Part shown: piece after piece, positions 46,636-57,195 of the stretch | Position numbering within the stretch: the first letter of the stretch is position 1 | How the letters are laid out: the number at the start of each line of letters is the position of its first letter | DNA from: Evernia prunastri | Taxonomy: Eukaryota; Ascomycota; Lecanoromycetes; Lecanorales; Parmeliaceae | Reading direction: 5' to 3' | Length of the DNA: 64,000 nt | NCBI GenBank assembly: GCA_003184365.1 | Contig: NKYR01000025.1 | Location: 62,001 to 126,000 of the forward strand | The notes under the pieces: generated by a model | The model's input: only the letters and a program-made list of their open reading frames with translations | What the model was told of the DNA's origin: nothing | Databases searched by the model: none | Position numbers and translations under genes: made by a program

Positions 46636-47088
46636 ATGCATCAGACGCTCTTGATCCTGCTTGCACTTGCTGCGACGTCCATGGGCATCGCCCTTCCCCA
46701 ACAAAGTCCCGAACGGCGCGACGCCCTGCTGAACACTGCTCCCGGCTGCAACCCCTACACAGACCCTAGCGTCATCCTTTACAACCAAAACTCTGTAGCC
46801 GAAGACTACTCAACCGGTGGCCCGGCGCTCACTCAGGCCGACTTGACTACTTGTCTCAATGAATACGGGTGCGGGACCTTTTCCACCAGTTGGAATGGCA
46901 ATGTCTGTGGCGGTAGAGGGTGGTTCAAAGGGCCACCGAGTAGTGAGAACAGCACTCAATGCTATCAGGATTTAGCACCCTATGTTCTTGAGCGAGGGAT
47001 TGGGCAAGGATACAGCTATTACAAGGCTGGGCTTAAGCATTGTTACATGGGTTACAACGATCCAGGCCCGGATTCATCCACTCAATAG
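46636..47088 (+). CDS. Small secreted cysteine-rich protein
   Basis: Intronless 150-aa protein. Residues 1-19 are a clear signal peptide (LLILLALAATSMGIA). A short propeptide-like stretch with ERR at 26-28 suggests a Kex2-type site. The mature part has six cysteines at 38, 73, 79, 91, 109 and 136, enough for three disulfides, plus an N-glycosylation site (Asn105-Ser-Thr) and many Gly, Tyr and Asn. Size, cysteine content and secretion fit a candidate effector or surface protein. No named family was recognised. It lies 0.7 kb from the LINE remnant. Confidence 0.8.
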   Translation: MHQTLLILLALAATSMGIALPQQSPERRDALLNTAPGCNPYTDPSVILYNQNSVAEDYSTGGPALTQADLTTCLNEYGCGTFSTSWNGNVCGGRGWFKGPPSSENSTQCYQDLAPYVLERGIGQGYSYYKAGLKHCYMGYNDPGPDSSTQ

Positions 47089-48535
47089 GAAGAGAATCTC
47101 GAGACATCCTCATGGCACCGGACGCTCGTCGCATTTGCATTTTCATCATTCGTACTCGGCTGTGTACATAATATGTTAGACTGTACATGCGTGTGGATCA
47201 TATTCATATGTCACTACAAAAAAGGCACACACCCATCGTTGGGACAACACTTGCCGAACAATGCTTCTGGTTCGACTCCAAGGTCAGAAAAACCTCCAGA
47301 GTGCCCAATTGTGAAACATCGAGTGACGCAGCCACAATTGCACACCTTGTGATAAACCGCAAAACTTCAACAAGGCTTGCACCTGAAGACAAAACCTACG
47401 GTACGTACGTCCATTCCACGCCCAGGACACGCGTTCGAAATGCAGTCAAGCATTGGCCCAGCTCCGACCTCTTGGAACCCTGATCATCCAACGTCTGTGG
47501 TACCAAAGCCCCAACATCCTCAGCGCATGCGTTTGCCAGCATGGATTCGAACTCGTCACCGCTCCGGTGTCAGCCTCTGTGGGCAGCAGTCGCACCGTCA
47601 GATTGGGACCATTCCATCAATTCAGTATTTCGCACGTGTCCAGAAAGTCTATCACCTGCACCGTTGTCCATCCCTCGATTCTCTACTGCTCTGCTGCTGC
47701 ATGATGATGCCTTGAGCCGCGGCCGGTCTCCCGAAATGCCCTCGCCCTCGCCGTCGCCGGACCACGTGTAGTGCGGTTCCTGCATCCCAAACCAGCCCCC
47801 TTGGTCTAAGATTCAAGCTACGTCCTGCAAATAATTTCTGCTGCAGCGTCACATCAGCAACAGGGAACCCACGCAAAACCATGATTCGTACTGCCGGCTG
47901 CGACACGGTCATCTTGAGTGCAGGTCACGCTGTCGGACGTGTCATGCTTGGGCATGGGAAAGAGGTGCGGCCGGGGAGGTAAGGTGACTACTCTACTCGA
48001 CGGGGGCAGTCGATTCCGACAACACGCTGGGGAGATAGAAACACTGAAAGCCAAGGATAGCCGACATGTGGCTTGTCGGTGCGAGCAAGCTGAACGTTGG
48101 GGCTTTGGGAATCTTTGCGGTTCGGGCGTCTTTGTTGGGGCAAGGTTCTCCGTCATGTTTAAAACCGACGGTATGAAAATCCATGTCACCCCGTTACTGC
48201 GCATCAGACTTTAGCTCAAACAAGAAGAAAAGAGCCAACGTCGATCGGGAAACATCCTGTACGCACGGGATGGCGAGCGATCTGGGATTATAGAGGTCCG
48301 TTCACGCCGAATCTGGTACGTACATCTGAAAGACCACGCTTTCGTCCTAAACATTACATCGGGTTATGTACAAGCAAGTTGTAAAGCATGTCATTTGTAA
48401 GGGAGTATCCAGGGGTATTGACTGTCATCTCGCCGGTCAGCGACCAACCAGCCTTGCTTTGATTATCTTTCATCCCTCCTCCCATTGATCGACACGAGAG
48501 GCTGAAACCCTCGATTGCCCGAGACCGTTCAGATT
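47089..48535. other. Interval without a convincing gene
   Basis: Overlapping frames on both strands (47187-48214) are similar in length and lack domains; I could not choose one as coding. Confidence 0.4.
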
Positions 48536-49987
48536 TCACCGGGGCGACGGCTCCGGTGCTGACCTCATCACCCTCACGTCTCGTTCCACCTTGATACCTG
48601 GTGGTCGGACCTGTCTATCCAGATCTCGAAACTCCAAATCCGGATCCCCATATTCCGTCTGCGAAGTCCCCTTGAATGCCGAAGCCGAATTACCCTTCTT
48701 CGAATCTGCCTTGGCATAGTTCCCGTACATCGGCTGTAGGGGATACTCGCTGTCGCTTATATTGCTGAATTGCTGGTGACGCTCGGGGTATGAAGGGTAG
48801 CTATCCGAAGATGCTTTCTTTGTGGAAACGCGGCCGAGCAGAGCAACGATCAATGGCCCTAGCGTCGGGCCACAAGCGACCACGACGGCGAGACTAGGCT
48901 CGAATACAGACCATATCCAACAGTTCACCGCGATCCAGGTGTAGTCTTTGGCTGTGTTGAGAGCAACGAGGTAGACGATGCGGAGGATTCCAACGATTAT
49001 ATCACTGCACGAAGCCGATTGATAAGCTTATAACGGTCTTTCATTGTCCAAATGCGGTTCAAACGAGCAACGTGGACTTACAGGAAACCGAGAGCAAAGA
49101 CAGCGCTCAGACCGATTTTGCTCGCCGTGCTCGAATGCAGGTTCCAGATCATCGGCATTGGGAGCGACAGTATCAACATATCGCCGAAGATGTCGAGTGC
49201 GGCGATGGAGATATACGCCGGGATTCGGTCTCCGCAGTGGCCTTTAAGCGTTGGATTCCAATTCAGCGCGAACGGCCGGCACATGCAGGCACCGATAAGG
49301 ACGGTCATGAGCATCCAGCAGAGACAGTATATCAGTACCAGTCTGGCTGTTGAGGATGCCGGTCAGCTTTCATACGGAGACTACATGTTGCAAGGGTAAG
49401 ACGTCGGACGGGGCCAAAGATACCTGCCATCTTGAAACGTCTAGTAAAGAATATCCGCATCAAGAGTAATACAATAGAGCTCTTTATCAAGCCAAGGGAA
49501 ACGCCGAAAGAAAATTGGAGCGCTGTAAGTGTCTGTTCAACTGTCAATTCTGTTGCTTTGGCGTCTCTGGCTTTATGATTCCTGCCGTCTTACTTGATAC
49601 AGCGCCACTGCGTTCTGGGGCCCCAGTTGGCTCTCATGGTGACCGATACCTCCCAGGTAGACAGCTAGCAGTCATTAGTGAGACGTTGTAGTGTCAGTGA
49701 TGGCATGGCCGGAGCTTACACGCCAAGATGATGGCAGTATGACCCCATACTGGCACCTATATGACATATTTGCCAAGAGCCTTTTGATGCTCACTGTCGA
49801 GTTTACATACCAAGGCCAACAAGATGAGCCAATCATCCCAACCGAGTTCGCTCTTCCTCAGTCTCCTGGCAGAAAATCTTCCGGCGACGGCGAGCGTGGC
49901 AAGGATAGGGAATACCCAAGACACGACGACAATGGCCCTGGATCCGGTTGTGTCGAGTGCGACATAGTCTCGCTGGATGAGGCGCAT
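48536..49987 (-). CDS. PTH11-like seven-TM receptor (fungal rhodopsin-type)
   Basis: Six exons, 49987-49811, 49756-49720, 49664-49594, 49532-49424, 49346-49082 and 49004-48536, close in frame to 375 aa. It has the order of the fungal rhodopsin-type membrane family (PF20684-like): TM1 (AIVVVSWVFPILATLAVAGRF), the ELGWDDWLILLAL motif in TM2, LTALQFSFGVSLGLIKSSIV, the MLMTVLIGACMCRPFALNW segment, DIFGDMLILSLPMPMIW, and TM7 with FEPSLAVVVACGPTLGPL. The cytosolic tail is Ser/Pro-rich and charged, as expected for a signalling receptor. No CFEM domain precedes TM1. Ligand and G-protein coupling unknown. An upstream Met is possible. Confidence 0.88.
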
Positions 49988-51684
49988 GGAGAATCTTCAA
50001 GCCCGCAAGTGCAGCACGATGATCGGAGAAAGGTGTTGACGCTAATGGGGGAATCCGAATTATGGTGCCATATAAAGTCATTATGCTCGCTCCGGGGTAT
50101 ATATAACTAGGCATATTAGATCAGCGACAGATAGGTTGATGTTTTGACTTTTTTCCTCAGCCATAAAAGACAGCTGCTACCGCTAATTGTCCACTACTGT
50201 ACTTACTACCTAGATCGATTCCTTCGGTAAGGCACGGTGAATCCATGGCCACGAAATGATGGATGATGAGGGGGGGCCAAGGGGGGGGTTACCTCGGGCG
50301 AGCAGGAGAGTGGCAGTTTTGGAAAAGTATTAAATGGTGTCAAGACGGCTTTTGATTCGCCTGGTAATAAGTACCTCACACCATCAGCACGCTATGCGCT
50401 AAGTCCTGTACTTATGCGCAACAATCAGCCAGACTCCTTCCTCTTCGACTTTCCTTGTCAACAATAATAATGTTCCATCCGAAATCCTTGCATTAGCTTC
50501 GCATCCCATCCCATCCCATCCCATCCCATTTCCCCTGCAGCGAAACGATACTGGATACATACACAGATCCGCTTCAAGGACTTTCATTTGCATCCTTATA
50601 TTGCAACATCATTATGACCTTTGTACGTTTGAAACGCCGAACAGAAAGATGGTTCCTCAATTCTGCATGAAATGTACTTTAGATAGTAATGTACAAGCTT
50701 CTTTGGTTCGGATCGCGCGCAGGGAGCCAGAAAACGCTTTTCCGTGTGCCCCCGTGCCATGGTATTCCCGTACCCGAAGTTCTTATTTTCAGAAACTCAA
50801 TGATACCTATCTTACATAGGTAGTCTCATTCATACTGTACTGTACTTCATGCATCAAATAGAATCTGCTCCCAGATGTGCATATGTGTGTATCTCTCTTT
50901 CTCTCGGTCTCTCTCTCTCTCTCTGTGGGTGTGTGGGTGTGTGGACCAAATGAACAGCACGCACCATCAATGATAACAGTAAAGCCGATAAGATTAATAA
51001 TACGGCACGATGGTCATCATTGAGACATGAGTGAGAACTAAAGAACTAGTATATACCTAGTCAGTTCTTTTCGAATGCCGGGCCGCCACACTGCTTCCCA
51101 TGATTCCATTCCGGAGTGAGAACTAGTACTTAACCTCGGTCCTAGTTCCACAGTTGCCTACCTTACTCCTGTCGCCTGTATCTCACCAGATTATAATTGT
51201 GATTATAATCATAATTATAGAACAGGTAATTATGATTGTAACACGATAATATGTGATCCTCAGTCGAGCCAGTGGCAGAAATGAGCAAGTGAGTTTACCA
51301 TCCGGACTCTGGGGTTTCATCTGACATCTGATCATCCTCTTTATTTAAGGTTTGCATGGGTGCGGGATAATTTATCTTAAACTTTAACTCTAAAAGGCAC
51401 GAGGTCGGAGGTACACGGCGCTAAGGTAAGGTTCTGTCTGCTGTAAAGTACCTTGGTACAGTACCTGCCTAAGTGAGGTTCGGGGTTAAGTTAGGAAACC
51501 CGAATCTCCGTATCGCTCCCTCTTTTCCCTTCCCCATTCCATCCACATCGAATGCTTTTCTTAAAAAATGGGTAAGTATTACTTAGAAAGTATTGATTTA
51601 TATATACATATATACACACATATAGATATATCAAAACCTCGTTTTATATATATCGATATTGAAGAAGCTCAAGGCCCATAAATC
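49988..51684. other. Intergenic with simple repeats
   Basis: About 1.7 kb with no gene. It holds (CCCAT)n near 50505-50528, a CT-rich run near 50895-50925 and AT-rich repeats just before 51685. It probably carries the divergent promoters of the receptor and GMC genes. Confidence 0.5.
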
Positions 51685-53386
51685 ATGACCGACTACCTTA
51701 TCCTCGGAGGCGGACTCGCAGGCTGTGTCCTGGCATCTCGTCTCAAAGAATACGATGCGTCTCTCAATATCACCGTGGTCGAGACCGGCCCCAATGAGCA
51801 TGACCATCCTCTTATTACCGAGCCGATGGGTACCATGCAACTTCACAACAGCCCTTTCGAGTATAATCTTAAGACTCTCCCTCAAAAGCATTACGATGGC
51901 AGAGAGGTCTTCCAAGCAGGAGGAAAGCTGCTGTCTGGCTCGAGTGCGGTGTAAATGCTCCTGCTACTCACCAGTCCCAGTGACGATGCTCTAATATAAG
52001 TCTGCTAGTAACTACGCAGCTTGGACGAGAGGTGATCGAGCAGACTACGACCTATGGGGCAAGATGGTCGACGACAAACGCTGGAGCTACGACGGTCTCC
52101 TCCCCTACTTCCGTAAGACTGAGAACCACCATGACCCACAGGCCGATCCCCATCAACACGGCTTCCATGGTCCCATACACTCGACCCCAGCCCTGGGCCG
52201 TACTTACCCACTCACCAAGCAATTGAAAGAAGCCTATCTGAAGATTGGCGTAAAGCCTATATCCGATCACAACGGCGGAGACAACAAAGGCATGGCACCT
52301 CACATCGAGAACTGGCACAACGGCAAGCGCCAACCCGCTGGAAAAGCGTATGGACTCAAAGACGTCGAGGTCTTGACCAATACAACCGCCAAAAGGATTT
52401 TGCTCCAAGACGGCCCTGGGAGCTCGAAAAAAGCTACGGGTGTCGAATTGGCCTCAGGCCAAATTCTGAAAGCCAACAAAGAAGTCATCGTCTGTTGCGG
52501 CGCATTCCGAACCCCACAACTCCTCATGCTCTCTGGCATCGGTCCCGCCGACGAGCTTGAGAAGCATGGTATACCTCTCCTCGTCGAGTCGCCCGACGTA
52601 GGTAAAAATCTCTGTGACCACGGCGCCGTCACGCAATTCTACCGCATCCACAATCCAGAAAAGGGCCTTTGCGCTCCGTCCCCCGGTTTCAACCACCCTT
52701 CCTACCTCGAGGGTTTCCCCACAGACTACATAATCACGGAGTCAGTACCTGATCACGTCATCAAACCCGCCCTCGAAATCGACTTCCCGGAACACTCCGT
52801 CACGGACAGTCATCCCCACCTCTGCCCACCCCGCTCCCACTATGAAATCCTACCAATGTACGCACCCACCGAGGTGCCCCTGACGAATATGAACATCCCC
52901 ATGGATGGCTCCATCATCAGCATCGGCATCATAAACCTGCTTCCGACTTCCCGCGGCAGCGTCGTCCTCGCCTCCACCGACCCAGCCGCAGACCCCCTCA
53001 TCGATCCAAACTACTACGCGTCCCACACCGATCGCACCATCATGCGCGCCGCCATGCGCCGGAACATGTCCGCGTTCGAGACGTCGGAAGGCCAAGCCGT
53101 CGTCGTGGAGGAGGTTCCACCCGCGGGCTTCCCATCGTTGACTTCGAAGAGCACGGACGCGGAATTGGATGCGCGGGTGCGGAGGAGCGCGGGCACATTC
53201 TACCATTCGTCCGGGACGGCGAGCATGGGCCGGGTGGTGGATGCGGAATGCCGAATGAAAGGGGTGGCGGGGTTGCGGATTGTGGACGCCAGTGTTGTGC
53301 CGACGCCCATCAGCGCGCATTACATGGTCGTGGTATACGCGCTCGCGGAACAGATGGCCGATATCATTGCTGGGAAGAGAACTTGA
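51685..53386 (+). CDS. GMC oxidoreductase, intracellular
   Basis: Two exons, 51685-51950 and 52009-53386, give 547 aa. The Rossmann start is at the very N-terminus (YLILGGGLAGCVLASRL; GGGLAG at residues 8-13), so no signal peptide is present. GMC signature sequences follow: GGKLLSGSSAVNYAAWTRG near the FAD-binding region and GAFRTPQLLMLSGIGP. His488 (YHSSGTASMG) and His526 (ISAHYMVVVYALAE) fit the catalytic His pair. The family (choline dehydrogenase/alcohol oxidase type) oxidises alcohols using FAD; the substrate is not predictable. It is followed 256 nt later, tail-to-tail, by a P450 gene. Confidence 0.92.
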
Positions 53387-53642
53387 AGATATCAGGGAGA
53401 GATGGTGATGTTCGTGTGGAGTTGGAGCCTAGGCATTCATTACCCAGACGAGGAAGGACATTATAGATGAAAAGATATTGATGCATGGATACCTACTTTG
53501 ACTTGTTCCCTGCTCTCTCGTACCCTCCAATCAACATCTCTCTCCTCCGACTCTTCCTGGCTCGTTCCCGTCCCCCCACGTGACCCCCAACACAAAGACT
53601 TGTGCCCATCCGATAAATCCATCCATCCATCCATCACCTCAT
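53387..53642. terminator. Shared 3' flank of convergent genes
   Basis: A 256-nt gap separates the stop codons of the GMC oxidoreductase and the P450, so both 3' UTRs must end or overlap here. A short (CATC)n run lies near 53617-53632. Termination elements themselves were not identified. Confidence 0.4.
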
Positions 53643-55906
53643 TCATCCCACAGCTTCTCCAACCACCCGCACAGAAACCCCCTTGCTTCCCCTCGCCGGC
53701 TTCGACACGAACTGATCCCTCGCGATGTCCACGTCCCGCTCGCGAACCGTGTCCACCAGCTCCAGGTCGAACCGGCGGAAGAGCGCCGCGAGCACGTGGT
53801 AGATGTTTGCGTACGCGAGACTGGTAAGCGTCGAGGATGGTTAGAATCTTGGACCGGGGGGTTGATGATTGGGGATGTGGATTGGATGTGGGGATGGGGG
53901 TAAAAGGCTGGGGAAAGGGGGGGGGNGGGGGGAGGTGGGAAGAAGGAGAGAAAGTTGAAATGCTACGATGGAGGAAGCTTGTGTCCGCTTACTGGATCCC
54001 GATGCACATTCTCGGCCCTTTGTTGAAAGGGAGGAAAGCCATCTCCATCCGTTTCCGCTCCCGGGCGTCCGCGGTGAGCCAGCGCGAGGGACGGAAGGTC
54101 AGGGGGGAGGGGAAGATGCTAGGGTCGTGCAGGGCGTCGCGGGGCGACATGCCGATGTAGGTCTGCGGTGGGGCGGAGAGGGTCAGTTCTGGACGATGCG
54201 GCTTGCAGTTTTGGGGGGGGGGGGGGGGGGGGGGGNGGGGGAAGGAGGAAGGAAGGGGAGGAAGGGGAGGACTTGCACCTGCTGGTATCGTCCATTCTTT
54301 GTACTGGAGTGGATCAGGGGAAACGAGTGGGAGGCGGCCGCAGATGGCGACAGTGATGCGGAGGCCTTCTTTTACTGTTGCGGTCTGTGCATTGGGACGT
54401 CAGTAGATGGCGAAGGGGGCAAAAAGGGGCGAGGGTAGACTGGCCAGATACGGTAACTGCTCCAGCTTCTTCCACTCGATCAACGACTCCGGACTTTCCA
54501 TCGTACCTTTCAACTCCGATCTTAACAGACCGCGTACATCCGGATTGGACAGCACGTGGAAGACCGTCGTGGCCAGCACCGAGGACGTGGTCTCGCTGGC
54601 CGCGGAGATGACGCTGAGAGCTTCCTGGGTCATGCGATCCACCGTCTTTTCGTGTTCGGGGGAGTTGGAGTTGAGGATCTCGTGGAAGATGGACTGGGCA
54701 TAAGTGGGTTTTTCGCTCTTGCCGGCGCTGAACTCGTCTTTGGAGGAAGAGTAGCGGGTGAAAATGTCGGAGACTTGGAGACGGACGAGCTGGCAAGTGA
54801 ATGTGATTAGTGTGGCGCGCTCCGCTCCGTCCTGACTCTTCTTTGAAAAAAGTGGCATATGCCAATTTTATGTACTCTAGGATTTGACACTTTCACGGAG
54901 GAACTTACTCTTTCAAATTCGGAGAATTTGGCCATGAGTGGGTTCAAAGCTTTGACTAGACGGATTGGTAACGCTTGCGCAATCTGGACAATGCCTGGGA
55001 ACTGCCGGGCGAGTGGGACTATCTCGGAAACGCCTCTCATCATCTGATCCCATTCGGGCGAGAAGTCGGGTTGGTCGAGCGTGTTGGCGCACCGAGCGAA
55101 GGCTGAGGTGGAAGGGTAAGTCTTGTGTTCTGTGGAGAAAATACAGGGGTCATTTGTACTGGCGAAGTCGGCTTGAATGGAGACGTACAGTACTCTGACG
55201 TGATGTCGACTATAGCCGCTGTCAAGGCATGGCGTAATTGGATGTCTTGACCACGGTCTTTGCAAGCACTGATGTTGTCGCACATGTGACGAATCTTGCC
55301 CTGGATGAGCGACTCAAGGCGAGTGACTGATCGCTTGGAGAAGAATGGGTTGAGGGCCATCCTTCTCGATTTGTGAAGCTCATGTTGCTCGGTTCCGAAG
55401 ACTGCAGGTCCTTATGAGACAGCTTCTTGAATGTATACGCTGGAATGGACAGACTGGCAAGTGGTGTGCCAAAGATATCAATCATGTAGGGCACCTTGTT
55501 TCTCTTCACACCCAGTGCGTACAGGGTATCATGATACTCGACATCCTTGATGTGCAATTCGTTGGGGGCGATGCGGACAATGGGCCCTGTGCGGTGGGTG
55601 AGCCGAAGGCAGTGAAGGGACCAGGCATCAACTGGTGTGCAAGGAGAGCGAGTGCAAACAACCGTAATCTCGATGTATGCGATCAATCTCATACATGTAT
55701 TGTCCGCCATGGCCGACCAGATTATCGAAATAGGCCTCGTACCACCTGCTCGCCGCAGCTAGCCTCGGCCCTGGAAATTTGGAAAGTGGATGGAAATAGA
55801 CATTATAAACAAGATGGCTCGCGTACCACGCGAGAAAGAAAATGAAAGCGAGGCTACACACGGCCGGTTTCGACAGAGTAGAAGTCGTAGGAAATATATC
55901 TAGCAT
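53643..55906 (-). CDS. Cytochrome P450 monooxygenase
   Basis: Eight exons, 55906-55663, 55586-55455, 55401-55189, 55102-54909, 54789-54445, 54384-54277, 54162-53993 and 53820-53643, give 527 aa. An N-terminal membrane anchor (about 14-32) and HPLSKFPGPRLAA are followed by the I-helix AASETTS (324-330), the ExxR motif EGLR (382-385), FRPSRW and the haem loop FNKGPRMCIG with Cys465. The NPFFSKRSVTRLE segment resembles P450s of the trichodiene-oxygenase type, suggesting secondary metabolism; this is inference. Introns 5 and 6 appear to use GC donors (GCCAGT and GCAAGT). Two introns contain poly-G tracts with an N (53926, 54236), so their lengths are uncertain. Confidence 0.9.
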
Positions 55907-57195
55907 GATTATGATGATCTGAACGGTTGTTTTGTAAATCGCAATACCGCAGACATGAGAAAAGAAGACAACAGCGTCCGGACCCAGTCTTTCGGGGTTT
56001 CCATCTTACGACCATCATTCAAGTTAGGTAGCAATATAGGCGATAGTCTTCTGCCAGAGCTAGAGTTTGGGCACATAATCCCATCCGAGGCTACTTGCGT
56101 ACATTTAGCTGCTCGGTGGCGGAATTAGCATGCATCCCGAATGGGATTATGCAGTAGCAGTAGTATTGATCACTTGGATCAACCAGATCGACCAAGATCT
56201 AGGCGGTTGAGGTTCAGCCTGGTACTCAAACTATGATCTCCATTGCGCGATGATACATGCACAACGGGCTTGCACGTGGTTTGAGAATGGAAGGTAAAAT
56301 GGAGCATAGTAGGTAGTGGGATCTAGCAGGCTTTCCGGGGCGTTCATACTCTGATGCTATTCGGTCGGTAGGGGATTTTCGAGTAAGTCTTGAGATATAC
56401 AGATGAAGACCTGACTTGAAATACCAGTACAAGTGCCTCATGAGTCCTCGTACTGACATTACACCATTCAATTGACTGTGGTCGAATTTTGCTGTGTACA
56501 TTGTTTATCTTCTAGGGTATTTTAACATTATTTTAGGTAAAATACTTGAATTGCTAGGGTAGTAGTACCTGAGTACCCCAGGTAGGTACCAATCTTACGA
56601 TGTAAAGACGGCACAGCCGAGAGTCAGACCGACCTCAATTTTAGCTTACCACCTTACTCGTTAAGGTATAGGTAGTCATTACTCTTTAGTGTGAAAGTAT
56701 CCTTGGTAGGCACTGAATACCCGAAAATGATAACAATATCAAACTAGGTTGTTCTTCTTGCTTTCCACAATCTAGTACTCTAACAATCACGCGGCCGATC
56801 GGCCCCCCACAACATCTTACTTGATTACTTTATGGATAGACTCAATAATGAATTATTATGAAGTTTTATAAATTACTATGTATTTCAAAATTGTTTCAGT
56901 CGATTCTCGTTATTACGCGCCTCATTACGCACATTTATACTTAAGCTATGAGCGTCGTCGCGCCAGAGTGCATCAATGCGTCCAAGTGCCTGTTGCTCGC
57001 TAATTCGTATGACATGGTTCTTCTTTCTTTATCTTCCTCCCCCCCTTTCAATTATCATGGATGCAACATCAGTAAATCCCTCCCCTTTACAAGAGGTAGA
57101 TGCTGTCATCCCAACTCTTGCCCTGAGCGCTCTTGTCCCCCTCCATCCCACTCCCATTGTCGCAGCCTGTCTTGTCTCATTTACTCGTAAACGCC
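55907..57195. promoter_or_regulatory. Divergent promoter region, P450 / secreted GMC
   Basis: The P450 start (55906, minus) and the second GMC start (57196, plus) face away from each other across 1.29 kb with no gene between. A shared regulator could control both. The region is AT-rich near 56500-56950; no specific binding motif is claimed. Confidence 0.45.

Noticed and set aside
47525..47570. tRNA-like TTCGAATCC box on the minus strand
   Set aside because: The T-arm stem does not pair, and no A-box or acceptor stem could be formed.
52850..53320. 156-codon minus frame
   Set aside because: His/Arg-rich antisense shadow of the GMC exon.
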